The notes under the pieces were generated by a model. That model was given only the letters and a program-made list of their open reading frames with translations, was not told the origin of the DNA and did not search any database. Below, piece by piece: positions 1 to 12,935 of a stretch of 64,000 nt of DNA. Source of the DNA: Rachycentron canadum (lineage: Eukaryota; Chordata; Actinopteri; Carangiformes; Rachycentridae); contig CM076653.1 in NCBI GenBank assembly GCA_038496675.1, forward strand, positions 21,442,476 through 21,506,475, written 5' to 3'. Made by a program: the position numbers and the translations under genes. Within the stretch, counting starts at the first letter, position 1. Each line of letters opens with the position of its first letter.

Positions 1-700
1 AGAGACAGAACCCGAGCCTTGGGCTTCCGGTCTGTGATCATGCATCCAAAAATGAAGGCCTGAATGCTAACAGTGGCAAGTCCATACATAAAATATAAAG
101 ATTAAAGCTAAACATATATTGATATGTATAAATACACATGTTTTGAAAGCAGGGTGTCACATGGTGGATGCTTAAAGACGCAGTGACTTTCGGAAAAATG
201 TTTTTCTTATTGCTTTGTTTTGGTTTTGTTGCCCAGTTCTATTTTCTCCGGGAACCATCTGTATTTGTGTGTGTGTGCAGGCATGTGGATGTGTTTATTC
301 ACATGTAACTTTGTTGGTATGTTATGCAAGATACCACTGTCCAACTGAGGTTTTGTCGGTGCGAGTGCCAGGGCAAGGCCAAATTCCTGCGTCTTAAGAC
401 TGTCGGTGAATCAGGGCAGCTTTGCAGGAACACATGTGGGCAAATGGATAGCAGTTGCAAAGATAGATGAGATATTTTAAACAAAGTATCCATGATCTAT
501 GGTGAACTGGCAGCAAAGAAGAAAGAGGGCCAGCTCAAGCTATTGGCATGAGATGCCAAGGCTGGAGAGGAAAATCAATTCCTTAGGTGCTTACGGGAGT
601 TGCTGTTGATTTGCATTTTTGAACTGCATTTCTACCAGAGGAGTGAATTCAAGAATTGTAACATTAGGACCAGGAGCTAATCTGGTATCTGGGGGATCAG

Positions 701-1142
701 AATATATATATATATATATATATANNNNNNNNNNNNNNNNNNNNNNNNNNNNNNNNNNNNNNNNNNNNNNNNNNNNNNNNNNNNNNNNNNNNNNNNNNNN
801 NNNNNNNNNNNNNNNNNNNNNNNNNNNNNNNNNNNNNNNNNNNNNNNNNNNNNNNNNNNNNNNNNNNNNNNNNNNNNNNNNNNNNNNNNNNNNNNNNNNN
901 NNNNNNNNNNNNNNNNNNNNNNNNNNNNNNNNNNNNNNNNNNNNNNNNNNNNNNNNNNNNNNNNNNNNNNNNNNNNNNNNNNNNNNNNNNNNNNNNNNNN
1001 NNNNNNNNNNNNNNNNNNNNNNNNNNNNNNNNNNNNNNNNNNNNNNNNNNNNNNNNNNNNNNNNNNNNNNNNNNNNNNNNNNNNNNNNNNNNNNNNNNNN
1101 NNNNNNNNNNNNNNNNNNNNNNNNTATATATATATATATATA
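701..1142. repeat. (TA)n microsatellite interrupted by a 400-N assembly gap
   Basis: Alternating TA runs into N at 725 and resumes at 1125. The gap is exactly 400 N, which looks like an estimated-size gap caused by the TA repeat. Confidence 0.95.
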
Positions 1143-2176
1143 TCTAACCAACCAAACCACCTTTGTTAATGTTTTGGGGTTTTTTTTCAGATACTGTAAC
1201 CAAATACTAAAAAAGAATGTGATATACAAGGAAAGTGGCATGAATGCAATTCCACTGAATTTATTTCTTCCTCTTTGATGCGGTTGTGTCTTTAGTTAGG
1301 GTGTTTTATAACCTTTGGATTTTTTTATATATCTGTGACATGTTAATAGCACTCAATTTATTTATATGTTTTCAATCATGAGCCCAAACACAGACCATCA
1401 TGTTGAAATACACTTGCTGTTACTTAGGAGACATTAAAAATGTCTGTGACAAGGCTGTCAACATACAATTAAAATGATTCAACGCTGTAACCCAGGCCTT
1501 CCTCCTTGGAAGTCAAAGTCTGGTGAATCATCCCACAAATGAGTGAGGAGTGAGGGGATGAAAACCTACTGTAAAATAGATCACCATAATCCAAATACTA
1601 TAGTATTTACGTACATAAACAAAGTTTCAAACATGGTATAAATTACTGTCATTAGCACTGTGTTCAGTCTCTATGCTGAGACAGTAGGTGATGAGTCATA
1701 TACTGTAACATGCATGTAAAATCATAACCTCATTCTTGTAAAAGATGTTAATTGAAATAATAAAATTACATTTTTATTAAATGTTTCAACAAACATTCAG
1801 GTTGGATTGTTAAATATGTAAAAAAAAAAAAAAATCAACCTTTTCCATCATCTAGTTAATGAAATTAATTGTGTGTCATAATCCTACATAGTATTTTATC
1901 GCCTGATATGGTAAATAGTTGGTGCACCATGACACAAAAAAGCATTATTTCAAAATCCAGCAATCCAACCTGATTAAGTGTCATCTCAGGTATTGATGTT
2001 AACACTTTAATAGCCAAGCAATAAAGCACAGGACAGTCTGACATGACAGCTACACTGAAACTATACTGTATGAAATGTATGAACCTGGGCTGAACTTTCC
2101 AGATTAAGTTGTCATTCTGACCCTGATCCTGCAACTGTTGAAAAAAAAATTTAATTAATATATATAATAAACATAT

Positions 2177-2193
2177 ATGTGTGTGTGTGTGTA

Positions 2194-2254
<61 letters not shown>
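2177..2254. repeat. (TG)n microsatellite
   Basis: Nearly pure TG dinucleotides with two GTAT interruptions near the left end, inside rspo3 intron 1. Confidence 0.95.
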
Positions 2255-2258
<4 letters not shown>

Positions 2259-2994
2259 ATTGTTATTAAAAGATCACATAGTGCACATTATCAGTGTCCA
2301 TTGCCTTAGTTTTAAGTCAGGGTTTGACTGCTGGTTAAGTGCATGGCACACTTTAGACACTATTTTCAAAGTTTTATTTTTCCAGGTGGCCACAGGAACA
2401 TAGGGTGTTATTCACTGTCCCTTGGTTGTTTTAGGATGCAATGAAGAAGGAGCCTTGATACAAGAAAACAAGACCATTATGAATGAGAGAAAGCAAAAAT
2501 AGTTGTATTTAGTTACACTCAAGAAAGTTATGAATTTCACTACTTGGTGTCTTATTGTGTTGGACTTAAAATGGGTTTCATGGACTTCATTTGGCTTCCT
2601 GGTTGAACAAGAATATATAGTTCCTTCCTCACATGTTTTGGTGCTGAATGAATTACAGTTTTAGAGAAAGGCTGCCAGAAGGTTATTGAGTCCATCCTTG
2701 GCACCAACAGAAAGATGAATTCCTCCTATGCACTTCTAGTAAGAGAGAGGCTGGTATTTCTAGCATATCTACAAGCATTTCTAAAGTGGTTGGCATCAAA
2801 CTGGGGTATTGTGACTTACTAAATGTTGTGATCTTTCCAATATTATGTCTATATCTAGACAGGTTATCGATTAGAACCATCTGTACTTTCTCAGTTTAAA
2901 CTGCCCAAAAGAGTAATCTTCAAATCTGTCTTCATATTTTAGTTTTCATATTAATACCACATGTGAAAATTCATACGTGCATTCTTGTCAACAG

Positions 2995-3578
2995 AGATCT
3001 CTGGTGTGAGCTCAGGGTGCCAGCAGGGTGGCTGTCTGACCTGCTCTGACTACAATGGCTGCCTGTCCTGCAAGCCGCGCTTCTTCATGCATTTGGAGAG
3101 GATTGGGATGAAGCAGATCGGGGTGTGCATGACTTCCTGTCCTCCGGGCTTTTATGGAACACGCTCCCCAGAAAGAAACACCTGCACAAGTAAGCTCCAG
3201 CATGCTCCTGTCTAAGATGAACGGGGTAGGGGTAGTATGACTAGTCACACTTCTGTGTTATTAGCTCTCCTCGGAATGGATGAGCATTAGATTGAGTCTG
3301 ATCCTCTCTCGTAACTAACACATACAGAAAAGGATATCAAACTTTGTTCTGAGTTAAATGTAGTGTCTTAACAGTGTGTTTTACTTACACATGACAAGCA
3401 TAAACCTGGCCCCAAGACATTGTCAAATTATATATCCATCCATTATTTATACCACTTATCCATCAGGGTTGCGGCAGGTTGCGGCAGGGGGGGGGTCATA
3501 TATCACCATCCATCCATCCATGCAAGAAATCACTCTGCCTGCAGTGGCCTATATTCCCAGACAGACATGCAGATATGA

Positions 3579-3620
<42 letters not shown>

Positions 3621-5607
3621 CCTGTGTATTTAACACGCACAGCACACACGATAACTGGTACGGATTAAATAAACTCTGGCATTGGCTCTGTGTTTCTCTG
3701 TCAGAGTGCAGATTGGAGTGCGACTCCTGCTTCAACAAGAACTTCTGCACACGGTGCCGGGCAGGATACTACCTTCACTTGGGCAAGTGCCAGGAAAACT
3801 GCCCTGAAGGGCTGGTCCGCAGTGACACACAGAGGGAGTGTGTTCCCAGTGAGTTCCCAGTGACATGGGGTTTGTCTTTTAACTCTACTTGGATGGAGTG
3901 ACCATGTTTCATTAACTAAATCATACTCACTTTGGAATGAAGCATAACTGGTTTAACATAAAAACATGTTTTCATGGTACATTTGACCATTATAGAAACA
4001 TAACTGTGCTGTTGTTTTTGCAGGGTGTCCTGCAGAGTGTGAGTCATGTGTGAACAGTGAGACATGTACACAGTGCCGGTCCGGCCTGTACCAGCTCAGT
4101 GGGAGGTGCCACCATTTGTGTCCAGAGGACTACGAGCCCAATGAGAAGCTCATGGAGTGCAAACCACAAGGTCAGTCCAGCATGTGTGTGCATGTCAGAA
4201 AAAAAAACTACTGCCAAAGATGCCTGTCCTGATGGGGGTCCATGCCAATTTTTTGGCCGTTGATGTTGCTACTGTTGCTACAATAAGCCTTAAGAAAAGA
4301 GAGAAGGCCCATTTAAATATTTAGAAAACATAATGACATAATTAAGATGATTTTTAAAAAAACCTGATTTCACTTTCTCTAATTTTCCCTGGTCAGTGCA
4401 CTGTGAAGTGGGTGAGTGGAGTGAGTGGAGCCCATGTTCTCGGTCCGGGAGAACCTGTGGCTTCAAGCGGGGCCAGGAGACCCGCACACGGCAGGTCCTG
4501 CAGTACCCATCACCCTTTGGTAAACCCTGCCCCGAGATCTCAGAGATCAAAGAGTGCCTGGTCAAGAGGAGGAAATGTCCAGGTAAAGAAAACATTAGTA
4601 TTACTGTTGCAGAGTTGCAATATGTTGTTTCCCTAGCTGTGTGTCAGATCCTGACTCAAGATCCTTGTGATCCAACATTCACACCAAAAACAGAACTCTC
4701 CAAATGAGGCGTACAACAGTCTGTTGTCGTTGCTTTCCCCATCACACTCATGGCAATGCTGTATTTGTGACACATCCACCCATTTGTATCCACCCACCCA
4801 CCCATTGTCTTTACCACTTATCTGTCAGGATCTTGGGGAGCCAATCCCAGCAGACATTAGGTGAGGGAGAGGTACACCCTGGACAGGTCAACAACCATTC
4901 ACGCTCATACTTAGGCCCATGGGCAATTTAGAGTCATCAATTAACCTTAAACCTGCAGGTCTTTGGACTGTGGGGGGACGCTAGAGTACCAGGAGTGAAC
5001 CCATGCAGGCACTGGGAGTCCGTGCAAACTCCACAAAGAAAGGCCCCAGGTCCGGAGTTCAAAACCTTCTTGTTGTGTGGCGTCAGTGCTAACCACTGTA
5101 CCGCCGTGCCGCCCTGGCACAATCTACTCTCTATGAATTCCAGACCTTGCTGCTACAGCTTGTACAATAAGAGCAAGTCTTCCGCTCAGGACTACGACTG
5201 TTTACTCAGAGGATTGTCATTGTGGTCAGAGTGAGGACAGTGGGGGGAAGACACATGTGTGATGTTGCAATGGGTATGTTGTGTGTTTTCCCAGGAGACC
5301 TTTTTAGATTTTTAAACAGTAAAACCACTTTCTCTGCTTCTAGTAAACAGGGAATAGCGTGATCATTTCTAATGAATAGAGTGAAAACTGCTTTCAGACT
5401 GGCTTGTCTCTTTTTAAAACCCAAAGCTGTAGAGCATTTACGATCGCTTTGTGTTGTGTGTGTACTGCATGTGTGTGGTTACTGAGGTGGTTGGCGGCTA
5501 CGGCTGGTTGTTTTTTAGCCTGGGTTCTGTAGTGTTAAATGACAGATCGCAGACAGGGTAGGAGGCTGAGATCCAGCCCCCTGGGGCCTCACACTTACAG
5601 AACAAAC

Positions 5608-5688
<81 letters not shown>

Positions 5689-6353
5689 GTGTGAGTGTGT
5701 GTGTGTGTGCGTGCATGTGTGTGTGTGTTTCTGTGCATGTGTGTGTGTCTGTGTGTGATGTAGCAGAAACAGCCAGCTCAACATCAACATCCTCCCCCTG
5801 GGAGGCACGCGGCGACCGGGGGATCAGTATTGGTTTATCCCCACAGCTGCCAATACACACACTTACACACACACTAACTCACACACATGCAAAATGATAC
5901 ATGCACACTCAAATCCAAATACAGATACGTCCTCTCCAAGTTAGACAAATGCACAGATTCGCACTTGCTCACTCACATGGGCACACCGAACCAAACACAC
6001 ACACACTAACTTATAATAACCACACAGCCATTGGTATTGGTGGTAATTTGTGAGGAGAATCAACTGGGTTGACATGATTTGTAAGACAGACTGTGAAATT
6101 TGCCCTCTGGCACCCCAGCTATCCCCTTCTCTCTCACTTTCAGTCTGTATCTCTCTACTGATCCATTCCCCCAGCCACACACACACACAATCCCTACTAC
6201 ACCAAAGAAAACATAGACCCCCATATAAGCTCCCTGTTGGCGCTCCCAGTCAGTCAGGCCGGGGCCGAGACTTTAGTGTGTAGTCGACGGCTCTGTTGAT
6301 CTAGCCAGAGCCCAGTGAAGGGGGGGGGGGGTACATAAGAGATGGGTTAGAAG

Positions 6354-6419
<66 letters not shown>

Positions 6420-9400
6420 TCTTACACACTACAGACCCTGCTTATCAACTTCACCCCCACATGTGATTACCTAGTTGCCCCCACTCCAACAGCATCCGCA
6501 GAGAATGAGAGCTAATTATCTGCCTCAGTGCGTCCTCTCCTCGATGTTTATGTTCTGCACACGCTAGGGGGTCAGTGGTCCAACCTCAGAGAGCCCCTGA
6601 TAATCCTCCAGCAGCCCTCAGACACTGATACATCCTCCTCCTCCTCTTCCTTTCCTCCTCTTTTGCACTTTCTCTCCCTTTGGCTTCTTCTCCCCCTCTG
6701 TCTTGTCTCTCCTTCTTGCTACATTGCTTTACTCCTCCACATGAGTGCTAGCACGTCTTGGTTCAGTTAATTCTCTTTCACCTCTCGGGTTGCTCTGTTT
6801 TTTTTGTTTGTTTGTTTGTTTGTTTGTTTGTTTGTTTTCCTTTTATTCACTTCCCATTTATTCAAGACATACATGTATCCCTTTCTAGCTTTTCAAACAC
6901 CAGCATTTCTGTATGAGCATTTATATGTTTGTTTTTGCCCCCATCCTTGACAATCTTTTTCACACCGAGACATAGTATTTGGTCCCTCTGGTCCCATCTC
7001 TCTTGATGAGAGTTAGAGGAGAGAACCAGTGCCGTGCTCATGTCTCTTCAGTCTGATGATTAGCATAGGTCCATACTCAGACTAGAAATAAGGGGGAACA
7101 GCTAGCCTGACCCTGCTTGAAAGCACCTTTAAAGCTCACTTATCAACATGTCTCATATGTTTAATGTGTTTACAAATGTAATGTGACAATTTTCCCCTGC
7201 ATCCACTTTTCATGCTAAGCTAAGATAATCTTCTCCTGGCCCAATATACACGTTTAATGTGCAGGTAAGAGCTTCCTCAACTGTCCAAGACTAGACTTGA
7301 GGCTCCAGCTCTTACAGGCTCCGGAAACTTAAGAAATTAACAACTTCCAGTGGGTCCTGATTAAAAACCTAAACAATGTTTTAAGTTATTAATATAATGA
7401 CAGAAAAGTGGTAAAACTGGAGGAAACATGCTGATACATTAAGGTTTGGAGTCTTGGCTCTGTTCCTCTGTTAATAGATTAAACAAATTGTGAATGTTTA
7501 CACACACATCCTCATTTGCCGCCATTTATCTCAAGTTAATGCTAGTTAATTTGTCCTTTGATCGACCTCTCTATCTCTGCAGCCGGATAGACCATGTGCC
7601 CTCTGCAAGCCTTAGCCCCCTTTAACTCCCACACACATACAGACACTTGCAAAGACACACAGCAAAACATACGGTTAAGCAAGCTAGCATTAACCAGTCA
7701 CTGAGGGGTGATTTCTACATACACATATACACACCCAGAACCCCCACCCCACCACCCTCCATGACATCCTGGCGGCCATGCGGTAGGCATTCCACTTGTG
7801 GGACAGCCCATAGCCTTTAATCCCAGCCTGGCTCCCGCCAAAAGCTCCCCGGACGACAGAACGCCTGCCACGGAGGATGTGCCACCATAAAACACACAGT
7901 GAGCCTCTAACCACATACACGCACATACATTACACATGGACACACCTCCCCTTACCCTCAGTACCCCTTTGCTCTCACATTTGATCGCTGTCTGTTTCCT
8001 ATACTTGCGCATTGTTCATCTTATGCTCTTCATTGCTATTCATCTCTTCTGCTTCTCCCTTTGTCTCTCCAAAAACTCAAACTTTCATTAGCTCACTCAC
8101 TGTGCCAGCACAGACATGGCTTGTAGAGACCATTCAGTAAAGCCCCTGTTTACGCTCAGTACAATTTACAATGTGCAGTTACACTACGGTCACGGACAAT
8201 TCAGAGTGAAAAAGATTGATGACACATTTCTGCATACATTCCCACTCAACAAGAGATTACAGGAAATGTTCTTATCTTGTAGTGATGACAAATATTTATC
8301 ATGTAATCCAAGTACTGAATGTAGTAGTGATTGTGTATCCACTTTTGGTAATTTTGAAGTGGAGTATGCAGTGTATAGTCTGTTACTGCAAAAGAACAGA
8401 TGTACATCATATAATCTGAGTGTGACCTCAGAGGTTTACAACTGCTCTCTTATATTACACCATTATTAAGAGCTCTTTGTAAATTTTGCTATCGCTACAT
8501 AGCCAGCGTTAGCATTAACAGCTGTTTACTTACCAGTCTATAGGAAACATTGCAAGATAAGCATCAAACTTTAAACTTCAAACTTACTCGCCAAGAGCTG
8601 CATCCAGTGACCACATTTTTTCAATGAAAAGCAGGGACTTCCAGTTCTGTGGTCAATGTATCATTAATATATCCATTGTTTCATCTTGACCATGGTAACT
8701 GTTGTATGCTACTATAATAAACTACAGTAAAGGCAGCTGATATTATGGGGTTGCCACATATCCCGTAAAATACAGAAGTATAAAATATTTGGAAACTGAA
8801 AGACATGATCTGTATTAAACTGAGATGCACTTTGTCTTCCTCCTGTTCTCCCTCAACCTGGCTGTCATGTTGTCTTCCCAAACGGAGAATGAGCTCTTGT
8901 TGTTTTTACTATTTTTCTACACGAAGCTTCAACAGAGGGAACAAAAAAATAAAAATACAAATGAGCCACTTAAAACCACCTGGTCAATGTTTAAAGCTTA
9001 TGCTAAACAGCGTAGCATAAGCTTGTCAAGCGACAATCACCACCACCTGGTGCTAAGAAGAAACCATGTTCCGCTGCAGAGAAAACTGGCTCCACAAAAT
9101 TCGCTCCCCATTAAAGAAATAGTTTGACCACTAAAGTCATAAAGAGAGCAAAAAAGAGTATTTCTTAAAATGGTACACTATTTCTTTATGGGTTGTTACA
9201 TTCTTTCCTTTTCAGAATTATTCAACTGTATCAATCAATAGGAATAATAATTTTCTTTGGAAAACAGTGTATACATATTTTATGTGCAACTTTACAATGA
9301 CCTTTGACCTGTTAAAGTGTGTTTTGTCAACATCCACACAAATGTGTGGTCCTAAATGGCATATTTACAAAATTATTCCATTATTCCTATTTTGAAAGAA

Positions 9401-11120
9401 AAAAATGTATTTTGTATATTTTTGTGAAGTGCTTTTGCATCCTTAGATCACTTATGGTTCAAGTCTCAGCCAAAACAGGAATAAATGTTGTTCTGTTCTA
9501 TTAAGAATAGTTTGTTTTTTTTAGGCTTTTGATTAGGATCAATTTGGATCCTTTTTTTGAACCTATACCTTTAAGTAAAGCTAATTCGGATACCTTTACC
9601 TTTATTTAATTCAAGCTTTCATCAAGTGTACGTTTCTATTTATAACAGGACGATTTTCATACCTTATCCCAACAGCTAACCACTCATTCACTGCCAGTCT
9701 CAAAGTACTGATGACATTATTCAACACACAGTTTACAAAAAGCCCATCAGAAACTGTTCCAACTAACCAATTGAAGGTTGGTTTGATAAACACTCTCCTA
9801 ATCATCTCAACACTGGTATAGATTAGGTTTCTCCTCTGGCTCGACAAAAGCTTGGGGGCTACAGTATGACTAATCCACTGAACTTGTAAATAGTTATGGT
9901 GTCAGGACAGTGAAAACAATGAGAGTGAAGGGGACTTCCTGTGTTTATAGAGGACAGGGGGCAGACCCTGAATGAGTCAGTGCACCAGATTACCCCATCC
10001 ATTCATCCATCCATGCGCAGAGCTATTGTCTCTATATTTGATTTTGATTTATTTTCTCTCACTTCTGACTGCCTTGCAATTAAACCATGTGAACACTGTT
10101 TGTGCACATGTATACACATATATAGTTATGCCCACTTCTGCTCCACTTGTCCATTCCTTATTTCTAGAAAGAGATTAAACATACTGGGCAGGTAGAGCTA
10201 GGTATCATTAGCCCATAGAGTGTGGGTCATATATATTCCCTGGTCCAACCAGAGCCCTGTCTGGATTAATGAACCAACAGAGAGGGAGAGGATGAAAGGG
10301 GGGGGGGGGGTGGCAAACATGAAGCGGACAGGAGAGAGACAGAGAGAGATCTCTTTCTCTCTCTTTCCCTATGTCTGTGCCTACTGCCTACTTCAGCAGT
10401 TTCACAATCCCCAGCCGGCCAGCCAAGCAGCCAAGCAGGCCGTGCAGCTCCGTTCCACTCACACATGAACAGCAGCGGTACAACAACAGGAAAGGGCCTC
10501 CTCTGCTTTCACTTGCAGGTCCTGTCTCCAAACTCCCCTAGGGGTGGACCTTGTTATCATCATTAATAGCTGTAGCTTGAGTAGAGATAAACCTTCAGCA
10601 TTCCAAAACTCTTGGTTTTGTTTACAAGATGGTGTTGCAAGAGCAGATAAATTGGGGGTTTATTTAAAGGTTTTCTATTTTGGACAAAGGTCTGCTCATC
10701 ACAAGGAGAGGGGCTACAACAGCTGAGTTTGACAATGGGGCTGCTGTCTGTGATGAAAGACTGGCATCTAGTGGCAAAAGCAGGGCATTGCAATAACCAG
10801 TCACACACCTAAAGGGGTATTGCACCCTGTAATACATGTAGACATGTATGTATTAAATTTTCTGAATCATGTAATTTTGTCAACTTCCAGGAGGAGGTCC
10901 CAGGAGGACGAATGAGCGGAGAGAACGGAGGAATCGCAACAACCGCAAAGATAAGGAAAACCAAGAGGGACGACGGGAGAGAAAGAGGGAAAGGGAGCGA
11001 GAGAGGGAGAGAGACCCAGGTGAACGTGAAGACTCTGATAACAGGAACAAAACAGAGCACAGGCACCGCAGAGGCCATGACACAGAGCCAGTCTCCCCTG
11101 AAGATGGCCTCGTACAATAG
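2995..11120 (+). CDS. rspo3: R-spondin 3, coding exons 2-6 (5' end outside window)
   Basis: Secreted Wnt-signal enhancer that binds LGR4-6 and ZNRF3/RNF43. Coding exons read from the sequence are 2995-3189, 3705-3848, 4024-4170, 4397-4582 and 10891-11120. All have AG/GT borders and phase-1 joins, giving about 301 residues after a missing signal-peptide exon. The first exon holds furin-like repeat 1 (GGCLTCSDYNGCLSC, ERIGMKQIGVC), the second holds repeat 2 (CFNKNFCTRC), and the third is an additional furin-like repeat (CESCVNSETCTQC). The fourth is the thrombospondin type 1 repeat (EWSEWSPCSRSGRTCGFKRG), and the last is a basic Arg/Glu-rich tail that would bind heparan sulfate. Intron 5 is 6.3 kb and full of microsatellites. 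Assignment to rspo3 rather than rspo1/2/4 rests on FU1 wording and on the rnf146-echdc1-soga3 neighbours. Human RSPO3 has only two furin repeats, so the 4024-4170 exon is unusual. Confidence 0.9.
3430..3485. repeat. Fragment of a fish interspersed repeat
   Basis: The words CCATCCATTATTTATACCAC and TTATCCATCAGGGTTGCGGC match the start of the longer element at 4776-5120, then the similarity stops at a G run. It lies in the rspo3 intron between the first two exons present. Family name not assigned. Confidence 0.5.
3580..3620. repeat. (CA)n microsatellite
   Basis: Pure CA run about 90 bp before the second rspo3 exon present. Confidence 0.9.
4776..5120. repeat. Degenerate fish interspersed repeat (SINE/LINE-tail type)
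   Basis: The segment runs from CCACCCATTTGTATCCACCC through GGACAGGTCAACAACC, GGGCAATTTAGAGTCA, TCTTTGGACTGTGGGG, CATGCAGGCACTGGGAG and TGCTAACCACTGTACCGCCG. From memory this word order is that of an extremely common teleost dispersed repeat. It is truncated and mutated and lies inside rspo3 intron 5. The family name is not assigned because no library search was possible. Confidence 0.7.
5611..5757. repeat. Long (GT)n microsatellite with degenerate right half
   Basis: Pure GT to about 5684, followed by GT with GC, GA and CT interruptions. Both strands give long meaningless Val/Cys or His/Thr open frames here. Confidence 0.95.
6353..6419. repeat. (AAAG)n microsatellite
   Basis: About 16 tandem GAAA units in rspo3 intron 5, purine-only on the + strand. 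Confidence 0.95.
6804..6837. repeat. (TTTG)n microsatellite
   Basis: About eight tandem TTTG units in rspo3 intron 5. Confidence 0.9.
7000..7335. repeat. Probable degenerate fish mobile-element copy
   Basis: Phrases such as AACAGCTAGCCTGACCCTG, AGCACCTTTAAAGCTCACTT and GGCTCCAGCTCTTACAGG resemble, from memory, a dispersed repeat very common in percomorph genomes. The copy is broken and encodes nothing. The assignment is inference without a repeat library. Confidence 0.45.
9112..9188. mobile_element. Short MITE-like element with 12-bp terminal inverted repeats
   Basis: TAAAGAAATAGT (9112-9123) and its exact reverse complement ACTATTTCTTTA (9177-9188) flank a 53-bp AT-rich centre. The left end continues as TTTGACCAC, a wording familiar from fish repeat ends. 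It could instead be one end of the larger degenerate element that spans about 8990-9190. Confidence 0.45.
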
Positions 11121-11937
11121 TGCTCTCCCCACCTTCCTCCTGTTATCCTCCCATTTTTCCTCCTCCAAAACTTCCCCGACCCTCACCCACTGTTCGCCCC
11201 CCTCGCCCCCTCTCTGCAGGGGTATTGCTGCTACCTGTATGATTTGAAAATACTGTTTGTGCACAAACGGGATGGGGCACGTTCAGCCAAAGGACTTGGG
11301 CCACTCTGGACTTTAAAAAGTCTTTTTTTTAATATCCTGTAGCCTCTACTCATTCACTTCCACCACTGAGAGGGAAAGAGATTCTTTATTGAAAGGTGCA
11401 GGAGACAATGTTGACACTGCTGTGTGAATGATGAACAAAGTGTCTGTGAGCGTGTGGAGGACTGGCAGACAGACTAACAGAGAGACAAAGACGTTACACT
11501 ATGTGCTTGTTGATATGGTTATTTAATGGGGCCCTGGTACAACATTGAGCGTCTTGGTTTTTGAATGTAGATTTTGCAACATTATGTAGAACAATTGTTT
11601 ATTATTGTTGTTCCTGTTCTTTAGATATCTTTATTTTATTGGTGCAGAATTTGTTCAGAAAAATAAATGTGAGTTTGCTCTTGCCATCTTGCGACATCTC
11701 CCTAATCACTACGAACGACAGATGTAGGAGGACCTGCATGCTGTGAATCAAAGGAGTAAGGTAAAAATCTGAAAACCATTAAAACATGTGTTATGTATGT
11801 GTTGGACAAAAGCTAGTTTTATTTAGATAAGTGATAAATCTAATTTACCCACTGGTTTTTCTTTTTGTGTAAATGGTATCTGTGCTCTCATTAAAGCTCC
11901 TTGACTAGGAACCAAAAGCACCTGTATGTCAAATAAA
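11121..11937 (+). other. rspo3: rspo3 3' untranslated region with two poly(A) signals
   Basis: The stretch follows the rspo3 stop at 11118-11120. AATAAA hexamers are visible at 11662-11667 and 11932-11937, so the transcript probably ends near 11.69 or 11.96 kb. No ORF of note lies inside. Confidence 0.6.
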
Positions 11938-12522
11938 ACTATAATGGGTTTGTACCTGTGTCTGTTATCCATTTTCTCAACCGCCGTCCTGTGCGACCCA
12001 ACTGAATGTGCCTAAAACCTCAGAGTAAACAGAAGGTGAAACTTGGCCACAGCCTCAATTGGGTGCAAAGTGTTGTTGCAGGAAGTTACATAGTGCAACA
12101 CTCCTGTCATAAACTCTGATATCCCATCTACTAGTTTGACTGAAGTCTCAACCAATGTTATTTGCCAATTTAGAAACATATTCAAAGTTTACAGTAAATA
12201 ATAGAGTTTTGGCCATGGCAGTAACAAAGGCCTATCAACTTTTCCATAACTAACCTAACACACAAGATTGCTCCTGAGCACATATTCTGGATGAGGACTA
12301 GAGATGAAGCTATCTGTACTTATTATTACATAAATCCAAAGCCACATTTTTGAGATAATGTTGCCAAGTTGATATGTGAAATGAAGGAGATCACTGTTAT
12401 CTAGATGAAGCTGTTTAGTTTCATGAAAAGAATCAGTGCTCCTAAACAAAAACAACAAACAAATTACTTTTGTGTAACAAGAAACAAAAAATAAAATTGA
12501 TCAGTTTTTAAATCTAGACGGT

Positions 12523-12935
12523 TTTATTGGTGGAGTGAAGAGTTTGCTCATCAGTAACATCTACTTGCATCAACAGGCATAATGACAGTATTTCCTCCTC
12601 ATTCATTCAGCAGAGAAATTCCCACTAATACAGACTGTACATGAATATGTAGCAAATTGTTTACAATTGACATTTGCAAAATATAGATAAGTCACAGTAC
12701 AGTATGTACACAAACCATGAGTGCAATATAAAGCCATGTTTGAAATAATACAAAGGAATGAGGACCAAGGTCAAAAGCAGGATTTCTGAATCAAGATGAT
12801 CCTACTGCTAAAACAAAAACAAAAGAGAGGAAACACTGTGACAGATGTTGAGATTTACCCAGATGCCTTTTAAGTTAAGACAGAACAAATTATCAATCAC
12901 AGCTGTAGTTTTTAGACTAACTTAATGCCCCCTGT
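12523..12935 (-). other. mdh2: mdh2 3' untranslated region
   Basis: On the minus strand an AATAAA signal is formed by TTTATT at 12523-12528, about 410 bases after the mdh2 stop. No poly(A) remnant or target-site duplication of a recent retrocopy is visible beyond it. Confidence 0.6.

Larger units (their letters stand above)
1..2994 (+). other. rspo3 intron 1 (3' part), no coding signal
   Basis: AT-rich intronic DNA upstream of the first rspo3 exon present. It contains the (TA)n tract with the 400-N gap and a long (TG)n tract. The R-spondin signal-peptide exon was looked for and not found, so it must lie left of the window or in the gap. The open frames that run through the N block are artefacts. 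Confidence 0.6.

Noticed and set aside
591..1278. Open frames of more than 210 codons on both strands
   Set aside because: They exist only because the 400-N gap contains no stop codons.
5498..5897. Open frames rich in His-Thr or Cys-Val on both strands
   Set aside because: Translation of the (GT)n microsatellite; not genes.
8116..8469. 117-codon plus-strand open frame in rspo3 intron 5 with several cysteines
   Set aside because: No family signature, no splice or promoter context, AT-rich intronic DNA next to degenerate repeats. Probably chance.
9440..9500. GGTTCAAGTCTCAGCC resembling a tRNA B-box
   Set aside because: No matching A-box or cloverleaf around it.
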